Assembly: GCF_030013905.1 (NCBI RefSeq)
Contig: NZ_CP124862.1
Location: 4,405,051-4,469,050 of the forward strand
Reading direction: 5' to 3'
DNA from: Petroclostridium sp. X23
GTDB taxonomy: Bacteria; Bacillota; Clostridia; SK-Y3
DNA: 64,000 bases
Made by a program: the position numbers and the translations under genes. This document shows, piece after piece, positions 17,387 to 27,300 of the stretch (positions are counted from its first letter, which is position 1; each line of letters starts with the position of its first letter). A model generated the notes under the pieces. It saw only the letters and a list, made by a program, of their open reading frames with translations, was not told the DNA's origin and ran no database searches.

Positions 17387-18274
17387 TTAGGACTTATTAT
17401 GCATATCACGATATTTCTTTATTGTCATTTTTTCTCGTTCCTTAAAGAGTTTATATAAACTCTGGGGAGACGCAAAACCTACCAGAGTAGCAATTTTCTC
17501 AACAGGATAATCTGTATCACATAAATAATTTTTCGCATAGCTTAAACGATAAATGGAAAGTGTCTTACCAAAGCTAGTACCAAAGTATTCATTAAAAATA
17601 CGGCTGACATGTCTGGGTGTCACATACATTGCATCCGCCACATCCTTAAGTGAAATATTTTTATGATAGTTATTGTGCATAAATTTAGTGATTTCAATAG
17701 CTATATTAAGTTCTGAAAATTCACTTTCATATGAAACCGGAGAAGTAATAATGTTGCGGAAGGCATTCACTATAAATGAGAGATAGTGGTTGCGTATCAT
17801 GTGCTGCCATCCGAATTCTTTGGTTTCCAATTCATCTTGTATCTGAGGAATTAAATGTTTGCATTGATTTTTATCTTTAGCGACATAGAAATCATCCATC
17901 TCTAAACTATTTTGCAGGGTACTTATAAAGTTTCTATCAAATTTAAAGGAAGACGTTTTATTATTATGATGATGAAAGTTAAATACTATGACAAAGTATT
18001 TTTTTGGTGTATTAGGTTCATAGATCGAGCCATGCTGCAGGCTGGGCGGTATCAATACAAAATGATCTGCGGGAAGTGACACCGGTGTGTTCTTTATTTT
18101 CAAATTCAAAATACCTTCTAGAGAGTAGTATATTTCGTAGTCATTATGACTATGAGGGAATTCAACACAGGTATCATTTAGTAATTCTGTATAATTTACA
18201 ACAATATCAAAGGTTGACATAGGTATCTTAGTTAGAAAAGGGTTATATAACGGATTTTCAGATTGCTTGTACAT
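17387..18274 (-). CDS. AraC-family transcriptional regulator with cupin-type sensor domain
   Basis: The protein has 295 aa from the ATG at 18274; GTGGAGGTG precedes it, so an in-frame GTG at 18286 is unlikely. The N-terminal half is an AraC_binding cupin with PHSHNDYEIYY and a HGSIYEP segment. The C-terminal ~100 residues carry the two helix-turn-helix units (LKDVADAMYVTPRHVSRIF and VEKIATLVGFASPQSLYKLF). It is divergent from the GPH transporter operon and is the likely ligand-responsive activator of that operon. Confidence 0.9.
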   Translation of the reverse strand: MYKQSENPLYNPFLTKIPMSTFDIVVNYTELLNDTCVEFPHSHNDYEIYYSLEGILNLKIKNTPVSLPADHFVLIPPSLQHGSIYEPNTPKKYFVIVFNFHHHNNKTSSFKFDRNFISTLQNSLEMDDFYVAKDKNQCKHLIPQIQDELETKEFGWQHMIRNHYLSFIVNAFRNIITSPVSYESEFSELNIAIEITKFMHNNYHKNISLKDVADAMYVTPRHVSRIFNEYFGTSFGKTLSIYRLSYAKNYLCDTDYPVEKIATLVGFASPQSLYKLFKEREKMTIKKYRDMHNKS

Positions 18275-18515
18275 AGACACCTCCACTAAATAATTTGATT
18301 ATAAAACTTGATGATGATTATTTGCTGGAAAATGATAACTCGAAGAGATAATTCTATACATTTCATTTTAATACATGTCATATAAATTTTCAACCATACA
18401 GATTTTTAAGTTTTTCATAGAAAATATACAAAAAAATACCCAGCTAATTACTGTTAAATAGTTAACATATACATAGGAAGGACAAATGTTAAGAGCAGGA
18501 TGTCTTTTTGAAATA

Positions 18516-18544
18516 TTGAGAAAAAAACCGGATTCATTTAAAAT
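18516..18544 (+). promoter_or_regulatory. Candidate promoter of the GPH/transketolase operon
   Basis: TTGAGA (18516-18521), a 17-base spacer and TAAAAT (18539-18544) lie in the 372-base divergent gap between the AraC gene and the transporter. Just downstream is a small dyad TACC-GAGCGCT-GGTA that could be a regulator site. No gene is visible in this gap. Confidence 0.5.
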
Positions 18545-18646
18545 GTTGTTAATCTATTCCAAATACCGAGCGCTGGTATCGAATGTAAGCTTACAAAAAT
18601 CCCATTAACAAGAGAATAGGTAATAAGGAGAAGGGGAAGTGAAACA

Positions 18647-20080
18647 ATGAGTGAAGTGGTTATTCAAAAGCAACAAGCATCAGCTATGTCGCAGCAATGG
18701 GAAAAATCAGGACCGGAACCTGGGTTTTACAAGTTGCCTAAAAAGGAAGTAATAGGTTATTCCTTGGTGGACTTCGCAATGAATTTGGTTTTCCAATGTA
18801 TTATGATGTACATTACCTTCTACTACACCGATGTTTATGGTTTGGCTGCCGCCGATGTGGCGATGATGTTCTTGATATCCAGGGTTTGGGATGCCGTCAA
18901 TGACCCGATGATGGGTACGATTGTTGAAAGATTGAATCCCAAACGCGGAAAATACAGAACGTATTTATTGTATGGATCAGTTCCATTCGGAGTGATTGCG
19001 GTTCTCACATACACAGTACCTGATGTTAGTTATTTGGGTAAATTGATCTGGGCATACGTAACATATAATTTATTAAATATGATGTATACATTTATCATTC
19101 AGCCGTATATCTCTGCGGCATCTGTTATGACTGCCGACCCGGATGAAAGAACCAGACTTCAATCTACCAGAATGATGTTTGCGCAATCAGGAGGGGTTGT
19201 TGTTGCATTGGCTATTCCTCTGGTCAGTGGTTTTTTCACAAAGTTTATGACATTGGCACAAGGATATATGGCAACCACAATGTTGATGGCAGCAATTATG
19301 ATAGCCCTTCTAATCTATTCTTACAGTACAATCGTAGAAAGAATCCCTGTAACTTCCCATGAAAAGAAAGCTACGATTAAAGATGTATTTTATCAGATGA
19401 CACATAACAAGCCTGGGGTAATCATGTTTCTTTTATTCTTGGGCGTATACGGTTTTAACACCGTTCAATCTTCCACAGGCGTGTACTACATGACATACTT
19501 TGCACAGAGAAGTGATATGGTCGCATGGTTCTCTATGATGAACGTATTGCCTTCAGTACTGGGTGTACCGCTGGTTCCGCTTCTTGCCCGGAAAATTAAG
19601 AAAAAAGGTACCGTTATATTAGGCTTGTCCTTTGGTGCGTTAGGTTCAATTATTCTTTGGTTTTTATCTCCTGCAAGTATTACATTGATGATGATCTCAC
19701 GCGGGATAGGTTCTTTTGGTTATGGTATTTTAATGGGTATACTCTGGTCAATCATTACTGACCCTGTCGAATATGCAGATTTTAATACAGGAAGAAGGCT
19801 TACCGCGATTGTAATGACATTAATCGGACTGGGTATAAAATTCTCAATGACCATCGGCGGTGTTTTGCCAACAATGATTTTGGATTATGTAAAATATGTT
19901 CCCAATCAGGCGCAAACAGATTTTGCTTTAGCCGGCATAAGATTTATGTCATCTATTCTACCCTTTGTCGTTATGGTGGCTACCATTATTATATTTGCGA
20001 TTTTTTATGATCTGGATGAAAAAAGACTTGCTCAGATTCAGCATGATATAGCGGTCAGAGATGGGCTGATAACGGAATAA
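18647..20080 (+). CDS. GPH-family sugar:cation symporter (MFS superfamily)
   Basis: This is a glycoside-pentoside-hexuronide type transporter with about twelve membrane segments in 477 aa. The cytoplasmic loop NDPMMGTIVERLNPKRGKYR is the family hallmark between segments 2 and 3, and the second-half motif with GYGILMGILWSIITDPVEYADF is also typical. The N-terminus is a ~30-residue hydrophilic extension. The neighbours (two dehydrogenases and a split transketolase) suggest a pentose, polyol or similar substrate. AGGAGAAGGGGAAG precedes the start. Confidence 0.88.
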   Translation: MSEVVIQKQQASAMSQQWEKSGPEPGFYKLPKKEVIGYSLVDFAMNLVFQCIMMYITFYYTDVYGLAAADVAMMFLISRVWDAVNDPMMGTIVERLNPKRGKYRTYLLYGSVPFGVIAVLTYTVPDVSYLGKLIWAYVTYNLLNMMYTFIIQPYISAASVMTADPDERTRLQSTRMMFAQSGGVVVALAIPLVSGFFTKFMTLAQGYMATTMLMAAIMIALLIYSYSTIVERIPVTSHEKKATIKDVFYQMTHNKPGVIMFLLFLGVYGFNTVQSSTGVYYMTYFAQRSDMVAWFSMMNVLPSVLGVPLVPLLARKIKKKGTVILGLSFGALGSIILWFLSPASITLMMISRGIGSFGYGILMGILWSIITDPVEYADFNTGRRLTAIVMTLIGLGIKFSMTIGGVLPTMILDYVKYVPNQAQTDFALAGIRFMSSILPFVVMVATIIIFAIFYDLDEKRLAQIQHDIAVRDGLITE

Positions 20081-20129
20081 ATATTAAATAATTACCGTAT
20101 TTGACTTAATACAAAAGGAGGTCGTTTCA

Positions 20130-21188
20130 ATGAAATCAGTTTCAGTAGTGAAAATAGGGAGTCTGAGACATCCTAATGAAGAAACACGAGGGAAAGTCCA
20201 AGTGGTAGATATCCCTGAGCAGGTGTTAGGAGACGAGGATGTCAAAATAAAAGTTGCTTATTGTGCAATTTGCGGTTCTGACCCCCATTTGGTTGAGAAT
20301 ATTTTCGGGTGGGAGGCACCGTTTGGCTTGGGACACGAAGTATCCGGTGTGATCGTAGAATTAGGTAAAAAAGCCACAAAAAAAGGGCTGAAAGTCGGAG
20401 ACAGAGTTGGCGGGAACTTTTTGAAATTCTGCGGTACTTGTTATTACTGCCAAAATGGACAGCAGCAGTTTTGTGAAAATGGGGGCGAATACAATCGTCC
20501 CGGTATGAGTGAATATATTGTTTGGCATGAATCTCAGATCTATAAGTTGCCTGACAATGTAAGTTTGAAAAAAGGTTGTTTGCTGGAGCCTGTATCTATT
20601 GCCGTAAGAATGATGGATAAGGTTGAAATGAAGATAGGGCAAAGGGTTGCTATTTGCGGAGGTGGCCCTATCGGCCTTCTGGGATTGCAGGCTATCAAAA
20701 TGTATGGAGCATCTGCTTTGACACTTATTGAGCCGATAGCAGAAAGAAGGGATTTAGCTATAAAGTTTGGTGCCGATCATGTCATTAATCCGATAAAAAA
20801 AAATGTAGTAGAGGCATCCATGGAGATTACCGATGGAAGAGGCTTTGATGTAGTCATCGATTGCTCCGGTTCTCCAAAAGCTGTAGGAGCTCTGCCTCAG
20901 ATCACCGCAAGGGGTGGAAAGCTGATCTATGGTGCCATGTATCCCAATGATTTTGAAATGCCCTTTAATTTATATCAATATTGTTACTTCAATGAAATCA
21001 CTGTGACAGGATTTTATGTGGCGCCTTACGCATTTCCAAGGGCTATGCAAATTATGTCAAGATTTCAGTTGGATGACTTCGTATCAAAGGTTTACAGCAT
21101 TGATGATGCAGAGGAAGCCTTTAATATGCAGATTACCGGAATGTATCCGAAGATACTTATAAGATGCAATGAATTTGAAGGAGAATAA
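20130..21188 (+). CDS. Zinc-dependent sorbitol/threonine dehydrogenase-like oxidoreductase
   Basis: This is an MDR enzyme of 352 aa. Catalytic zinc residues are C48 (CGSD), H69 and E70 (GHE); the structural zinc cysteines are C101, C104, C107 and C115. The Rossmann motif ICGGGPIGLLG is near residues 174-184. Family members oxidise polyols to ketoses with NAD. It lies 49 bases after the transporter and 32 before the transketolase pair, so it probably performs the first or second step on the imported compound. AAAGGAGGTCG precedes the ATG. Confidence 0.88.
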   Translation: MKSVSVVKIGSLRHPNEETRGKVQVVDIPEQVLGDEDVKIKVAYCAICGSDPHLVENIFGWEAPFGLGHEVSGVIVELGKKATKKGLKVGDRVGGNFLKFCGTCYYCQNGQQQFCENGGEYNRPGMSEYIVWHESQIYKLPDNVSLKKGCLLEPVSIAVRMMDKVEMKIGQRVAICGGGPIGLLGLQAIKMYGASALTLIEPIAERRDLAIKFGADHVINPIKKNVVEASMEITDGRGFDVVIDCSGSPKAVGALPQITARGGKLIYGAMYPNDFEMPFNLYQYCYFNEITVTGFYVAPYAFPRAMQIMSRFQLDDFVSKVYSIDDAEEAFNMQITGMYPKILIRCNEFEGE

Positions 21189-21220
21189 GTAATCAGTAAA
21201 AATCAAAGGAGGGTTTCAGT

Positions 21221-22090
21221 ATGTATGAATACAATGTAGATATAAATCTAGTGCATCAGTTGGAAGACAAATGCGTAGATGTTCGAAAAAAACTCTTAAA
21301 TTTTATCTATCGTATCGGAATGGGACATCTTGGCGGAGAGCTTTCTATGGTAGAAATGGCAGTAGCGCTCTACTATAAGTATATGAACTATGATCCTAAA
21401 AATCCTAAAATGGAAAACCGCGATCGTTTTGTTTTATCTAAAGGACATTGTTCGGAAACGCTTTACACCATTTTTTCCGATTTAGGAATGTATACGATGG
21501 ATTATATGGTAGAACACTTTGAAAGCTTGGGTACGGCAGAATTCGGTATGCATTGCAATAGAAAATATTGTCCGGCCATAGAAGCATCCGCAGGTTCTCT
21601 TGGTCATGGATTACCTATTGCACTAGGTTTGGCCTTGGGTGCAAGAAAGCAAAAAAAGAGCTGGCAAACTTATGTCATGATAGGTGATGGAGAACTGGAT
21701 GAAGGCACAAACTGGGAAGCGATTATAGCGGCAGGGCATTATCAATTAGGGAATTTAGTGTGCATCATAGATAAAAACCAGCTTCAAATGACAGGATCCA
21801 CACAGCAGGTGATGGATCATGGTGATCTTGCTGCCAGAATCTCTACTTTCGGATGGAAAGTGATTGAAATTGACGGTAATGACATGTATTCAGTTTGCGA
21901 AGCGCTGCAATCAATACCACCTGCTGACCCGTACGTTCGCAGAAAACCCATTTTTATTATTTCAAATACCGTAAAGGGCAAAGGTGTTGACTTTATGGAA
22001 GGAAATGTGAAATGGCATGGCGGCGGTATTGCGAAAGAGCAATTGGATGAAGCATTGGAATCCATCGAAAAGAATAGGAAGGTGAGATAA
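21221..22090 (+). CDS. Transketolase, N-terminal (TPP-binding) subunit
   Basis: This is the first half of a split transketolase, 289 aa. The thiamine diphosphate motif runs from GDGELDEG (residues 155-162) to the Asn in DKNQLQ. Other marks are SKGHCSETLY and SLGHGLPIALGLALGAR. The enzyme moves two-carbon ketol units between sugars (usually phosphates) and needs the partner encoded 2 bases downstream. A split pair within a sugar operon usually signals a dedicated catabolic rather than pentose-phosphate role. AAAGGAGGG precedes the ATG. Confidence 0.93.
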   Translation: MYEYNVDINLVHQLEDKCVDVRKKLLNFIYRIGMGHLGGELSMVEMAVALYYKYMNYDPKNPKMENRDRFVLSKGHCSETLYTIFSDLGMYTMDYMVEHFESLGTAEFGMHCNRKYCPAIEASAGSLGHGLPIALGLALGARKQKKSWQTYVMIGDGELDEGTNWEAIIAAGHYQLGNLVCIIDKNQLQMTGSTQQVMDHGDLAARISTFGWKVIEIDGNDMYSVCEALQSIPPADPYVRRKPIFIISNTVKGKGVDFMEGNVKWHGGGIAKEQLDEALESIEKNRKVR

Positions 22091-22092
22091 TT

Positions 22093-23067
22093 ATGGCACA
22101 AACTACATTTGACTTTGACCAGATGTTATCTAACGCTAGAGAAGCCTATGGTGAAGAGTTAATGAGAATGGCAGATGACGGACTTGACTTCGTATTTACA
22201 TATTCGGACAATGTGGCACCATCGTCTTCCGCTGGTAAATTCATTCAGAAATATCCTGACCGCTGTTTTAACTTCGGTATTGCAGAGCCTAACCAAGTAG
22301 GGGCATCTGCCGGTTTGGCACTTTCCGGTGAGATCGTATTTGCTCAGGTATTTGGTCCGTTTCTCTCATTAAGAAGCGCAGACCAGATTCATACCGATAT
22401 TGCGTATAATGATGTAAATGTTCGCTTGATAGGTACACATGCAGGGGTTACTGCAGGGGGCGGCCCTACCCATAACTGTATTGCCGATCTGGCTCTTTAT
22501 AGGGCGATTCCGAATTTAACCATTGTTGTTCCTGCTGACGCAGGCCAGTGTACAAAAATGATCCGTAAGTCTATGGGATTTCAAGGTCCGATGGTGATTC
22601 GAATTGACCGCGGCGGTTCACCAAACGTTTATGCTGACAATGATTATGAGATTGAATTCGGAAAAGCAATTGAAACCATTTCGGGAAATGATTTGACATT
22701 GATCTCAGCAGGTTCAAGCGTTTATTGGTCCATGATGGGTGCAAAAATCTTGAAAGAAAGACATGGCATCAGTGCACGTGTCATAGACATGCATACCATT
22801 AAGCCTCTTGATACAGAAATGATTGTAAAATGTGCAAAGGAGACAGGGACTATTGTTACTGTTGAAGAACATTCCATCAACGGAGGCTTAGGAGCGGCAG
22901 TGGCTGAATGTCTATGTGAAAACGGATTTGGCGGAAATTTTAAAAGGATCGGTCTTCCGGATGAATTTGCAGTACTGGGTCATCCCGATGAGGTTTACAA
23001 GTACTACGGTATGGATCCGGAAGGTATCGCAAAGTCTGTAGAAGAACTACTGAATATAGATAAGTGA
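22093..23067 (+). CDS. Transketolase, C-terminal (pyrimidine-binding) subunit
   Basis: This is the second half of the split transketolase, 324 aa. It has FNFGIAEPNQVGASAGLAL, in which the Glu activates the cofactor, THAGVTAGGGPTHNCIADLA, and the C-terminal VEEHSINGGLGAAVAE. The start is 2 bases after the stop of the N-terminal subunit, fitting stoichiometric translation of a heteromer. Confidence 0.93.
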   Translation: MAQTTFDFDQMLSNAREAYGEELMRMADDGLDFVFTYSDNVAPSSSAGKFIQKYPDRCFNFGIAEPNQVGASAGLALSGEIVFAQVFGPFLSLRSADQIHTDIAYNDVNVRLIGTHAGVTAGGGPTHNCIADLALYRAIPNLTIVVPADAGQCTKMIRKSMGFQGPMVIRIDRGGSPNVYADNDYEIEFGKAIETISGNDLTLISAGSSVYWSMMGAKILKERHGISARVIDMHTIKPLDTEMIVKCAKETGTIVTVEEHSINGGLGAAVAECLCENGFGGNFKRIGLPDEFAVLGHPDEVYKYYGMDPEGIAKSVEELLNIDK

Positions 23068-23120
23068 TCTTAGAATGATGAGTTATTATCCTATATAGAT
23101 AGTGTAAGATAAATGCATTT

Positions 23121-23190
23121 GTAGGAGCGCCCTGTGGTCGTCCGAATTGTTAATCAATATCACCTCTCCACGACCACGGGGTGCCCCTAC
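23121..23190. repeat. GC-rich intergenic inverted repeat, family A-like
   Basis: Arms GTAGGAGCGCCCTGTGGTCGT and its near complement (ending GTGCCCCTAC) enclose an AT-rich loop. It sits in the 158-base gap between the transketolase pair and the SDR gene. Confidence 0.65.
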
Positions 23191-23225
23191 TATAAAATAT
23201 ATCCAAGGATTGGAGTGAATTTATA

Positions 23226-24011
23226 ATGGCAAGTGAATTTGATAGTTTTAATATGGATTTTTTTAGCTTAAAGGGTAAAACAGCTATAGTAACAGGAGCC
23301 AATCAGGGATTGGGAATGGCCTATGCAGTTGCTTTTGCCAAGGCAGGTGCGGATATTTATATTCCACATCTGACAGACGATATTGCGGAAGTAAAAACAC
23401 TCATTGAGGCTGAAGGTAGAAAAGTGGCCTTTATACAAGGTGATCTGAGGGATAAAGAATATATTGAAGCAGTTGTGAGCGGCTGCATGAAGGAATATGG
23501 GAAGATAGACATTTTAGTGAATAATGCAGGCATTAGTGTATTTGGAGATTTTACAGAATATCCTGATGAAGCATGGGAAAAATGCATAGATATTGATTTG
23601 AATGCAGTGTACTATCTCAGCCACAGGGCTGCTAAGGAAATGATGAAAAAAAAGAGCGGTAAAATTATTAATGTCGGTTCAGCACTTTCTTTTACAGCAG
23701 ATAAAAAGTGTCCGCCATATACGACTGCGAAACATGCTATTGTTGGTTTAACCCGTGTTTTTGCCAATGAATTGGGTGCCTACAACATTCAGACAAATGC
23801 GATTGCCCCGGGATTTTTAGCAACCGAGGTAAATAGGGAATTACGTGACGATCCGGCGTTTTATAACAAGATCACAAACCGGATTTCTGCAGGACGGTGG
23901 GGGAAGATGGGAGATCTAATGGGTACGGCGGTTTATTTAGCAAGCAAGGCATCTGATTATGTGAATGGGTGGACCATAAGTATCGACGGAGGATTTACAA
24001 CTACTTTGTAA
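23226..24011 (+). CDS. Short-chain dehydrogenase/reductase (gluconate 5-dehydrogenase / KduD-like)
   Basis: This is an NAD(P)-dependent SDR of 261 aa. Cofactor motif TGANQGLG is at residues 23-30, NNAG at 99-102, and the catalytic S152, Y165 and K169 (YTTAK) are all present. The sequence has the feel of 2-deoxy-D-gluconate 3-dehydrogenase and gluconate 5-dehydrogenase enzymes, but substrate is not fixed. It follows the transketolase genes on the same strand with a palindromic repeat between them, so it may be the last gene of the same operon. GGATTGGAGTG precedes the ATG. Confidence 0.88.
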   Translation: MASEFDSFNMDFFSLKGKTAIVTGANQGLGMAYAVAFAKAGADIYIPHLTDDIAEVKTLIEAEGRKVAFIQGDLRDKEYIEAVVSGCMKEYGKIDILVNNAGISVFGDFTEYPDEAWEKCIDIDLNAVYYLSHRAAKEMMKKKSGKIINVGSALSFTADKKCPPYTTAKHAIVGLTRVFANELGAYNIQTNAIAPGFLATEVNRELRDDPAFYNKITNRISAGRWGKMGDLMGTAVYLASKASDYVNGWTISIDGGFTTTL

Positions 24012-24076
24012 TTATAGATAGCGAAATGTAGACATGTAATTTATCAAGTTATATATCACGCTAACACTTAAGATTC

Positions 24077-24152
24077 CGTAGGGGAGGACGACTCTGTCCG
24101 CCCGAAGACAAGGTAATAGTACAGCGGGTGGACAGGGTCGTCCTCCCCTACG
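24077..24152. repeat. GC-rich intergenic inverted repeat, family A copy 2
   Basis: Arms begin CGTAGGGGAGGACGAC and end with the complement around a loop of about 25 bases. It closely resembles the unit at 3369-3440. The gap 24012-24394 also holds a terminator and the promoter of the next gene, and no coding sequence. Confidence 0.75.
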
Positions 24153-24226
24153 ATAATAAAATAGATATATTGAAACAAGAATTAACATATTGGCTAATAA
24201 TAACTTTAAAGTTTTTTATCTATATC

Positions 24227-24262
24227 AAGGGCTGTGTCAGAATGAGCTATGACATAGCCCTT
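24227..24262 (+). terminator. Terminator-like hairpin after the SDR gene
   Basis: A 13-bp stem (AAGGGCTGTGTCA, 24227-24239, with 24250-24262, one G:T pair) lies about 215 bases after the SDR stop. No long T-tract follows, so efficiency is uncertain. Confidence 0.5.
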
Positions 24263-24347
24263 AAATATGAAAACATTTCTTAAAAAATGTAAAAAGTGTA
24301 TCCCTACTAATTACTCATTTACCCTTATATCAATTGTTTAAAATTTC

Positions 24348-24356
24348 TGCTATAAT
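24348..24356 (+). promoter_or_regulatory. Extended -10 promoter of the SNF2 gene
   Basis: TGCTATAAT at 24348-24356 is an extended -10 box about 40 bases before the gene. The -35 region is weak, as is common for extended -10 promoters. Confidence 0.5.
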
Positions 24357-24394
24357 CATATCATAAGGGCAATAAAGTAAAAAAGAGGGATTAC

Positions 24395-27300
24395 ATGTTT
24401 CCATTTTCTATTTCGGATCAGATGCTTCACAAACTAGCCGGAAATGTTACAACGTATCATAGAGGACTCATGTATTATATGAGCAAAAGGGTAGCCCATT
24501 TCCATTTCGATGAGCAAGACTTGACCATTAATGCCGCGGTTATAGGCAGTAAAGAATACGATATCAGTGTCTTTTTCTCTCGAGGTGGTGAAATATTTGA
24601 TGTGCATTGTACGTGTCCGGCTTTTAAAGAGAATGCACGTGCTTGCAAGCATATTATAGCGGTTTTGAAAACCGCTCAGCAAAATCATCAAAGAAGGGTT
24701 TTACATGTTGTCCGACACCAGAATATGAGTAATGAAATCTTTCAATTCTTCGAGGAGTTTAGAGGAAATGCAGTAAAGACCCAGGTGAAATTGGAAATCA
24801 CCTATGAATTAGAAAGAGAATACAATGGCATATTGTCCTCTATTTCGTTGCGCGTAGGAATTGACCGGCTATATGTGGTGAGAGATATACAACAGTTTTT
24901 AAGCAGTATTTTGAATAATACTTCATTGGAGTTTGGTAAGAACTTTGCTTTTGATCCGGTTATACACGTTTTTTCCCAACAAGATAAAAAAGTATTAGAG
25001 CTGCTTATTGACGCATATAAACATGAAAAGATGCTGAACGAAATGTCTTCTGCACCCTATCAGTGGCAGAGTTCACTTAAAGGGAAAAAGGCATGTTTAT
25101 CTTCTACATCGCTTAAAAAATTTTTTAGAATTATAAAAGATTGCTCTTTTAAAGCCATTATATTTGGAAAGATGAAAGAAGAGATAGCTGTTTGTGAGCA
25201 GGATCTGCCTCTGGAATTTGAACTCACGCAGCAAAAGGAGAACCTGCTGCTTGACCTAAGGGAAAAAGATAAGCTGGTTGCGCTTACCGATGATGCAGAA
25301 TATTTTTTGTTTAAAGATATAATATATCGGGTATCTGAACATCAGCGGATGTATTTTCAACCTTTTCTCAACGGTTTTGTAAAAAATAAAGACCGAGGAA
25401 TTGTTTTTACAGGTAATCAAAAAGAAAGATTTGTATCAGAGCTACTTCCATTTATAGGGAAAATTGCTCAGGTGACAATGGATAAAGCGATAGAAGAAAA
25501 TATATACAAGGAAGAGCTTCAGATAAAAATTTTATTTGATAAGTATGGTGAAGGTATTTCAGCAAAAGTAGAATTCTGTTATGGAGATATTAGCATCAAT
25601 CCTTTTATGGGAGAGCATATATCCGCAACCAGAGATAAGATACTTTTAAGAGATATCGAAAAAGAAAGAAAGGTATTGGTTTTCTTTGAACAGATGGACT
25701 TTAAAGTAGAGCAGGGAAGGGTCTATCTTGAAGATGAAAGCAGTGTTTTCGAGTTTATTTATACTATTCTTCCACAACTTCAGGAATATGGAGAGATATT
25801 TTACTCAGAAGCATTTAAAATGATGAAAGTGAAAGACCCTCGTGCTTTTTCGGGAGGCATCCGTTTAAATTCTAATACCAGTATGCTTGAATTTTCGTTT
25901 GACTATGATGATATTACTTCTGAAGAGCTAGTACAAATATTTGCATCGGTTCATAAAAAGAAGAAGTATTATCGTCTTAAAGATGGTTCTTTTATACCAT
26001 TGGACGTACCGGAATTGGCACGGATAGCAGAGATGGCAGAATATTTGGATATTTCTGAAAAAGAGTTGAGCACAAAGACGATAGCCCTTCCGGCATTTCG
26101 GGCAACCTATGTTGACAGCTATCTTAAAGATGTCGGTTTAGGTCATGTTGAAAGAAGTCTTGCTTTCAAGGAGTTGGTGCGAAATATTGCTCAGCCACAG
26201 GAGATGGAATGTGAAACACCGACAGTGGTCAAAGATATTTTGAGAGACTACCAAAAAACAGGGTTTAAATGGCTTAAAACCCTTGCTGCTTATGGTATGG
26301 GAGGTATTTTGGCCGATGATATGGGCCTGGGGAAAACGCTGCAGGTGATTGCGTTTGTATTATCTGAAAAGGAAAAAAACTTGGGACCTTCGTTGGTAAT
26401 TGCGCCAACATCCCTTGTATATAACTGGCAGGAAGAGATACGCAAGTTTGCCCCTGAAATGAGTATTGTAATCATATCCGGAGGGCAGAATGAGAGGTAT
26501 CAACAGTTAAAAGAAATAGAAAATGCCGATTTTGTGATTACATCATACCCGCTTATACGCCGTGATATAGATATGTATGGCGAATTGAATTTTGCATATT
26601 GTTTTTTGGATGAGGCACAGCACATTAAAAATCCGAATACCTTCAATGCGCAATGTGTAAAACAAATTAACGCAAGAGGATATTTTGCACTCACAGGGAC
26701 ACCGATTGAAAACTCCCTTACAGAGATATGGTCGATTTTTGATTTTATAATGCCGGGATATTTGTTTTCGCATGGTAAGTTTAGCAAGAAATATGAAAGC
26801 CCGATTATACGCAATAAAGATAAACATGCTTTAAAAGAACTTAAACGGCACATTGCTCCTTTTGTGCTAAGGAGGATGAAAAAGGATGTGTTAAAGGAAC
26901 TTCCGCAAAAGATTGAAAACAAAATGGCAGCCGATATGACACCGGAGCAGAAGAAGCTGTATCTTGCCTATCTTCATCAGGCAAGGGAGGAAGCGGCAAA
27001 GGAAATTGCTGTTAACGGATTTGACAAAAGCCGCATTAAAATTTTGGCGCTGCTTACCAGGCTGAGACAGCTCTGCTGTCATCCTTCACTGTTTATTGAC
27101 GATTATAACGGTGGCAGCGGCAAGATGCTCCTACTTCAAGAAATTATTGAAGATGCGTTGGACGGGGGGCATAGAGTTCTTCTGTTTTCACAATTCACGT
27201 CCATGCTGGAGATGATTAGAAAGCATTTGGAGGATGAAGGAATTGATTATTTTTATTTGGATGGATCAACAAAGTCATATATAAGAGCGCAAATGGTAAG

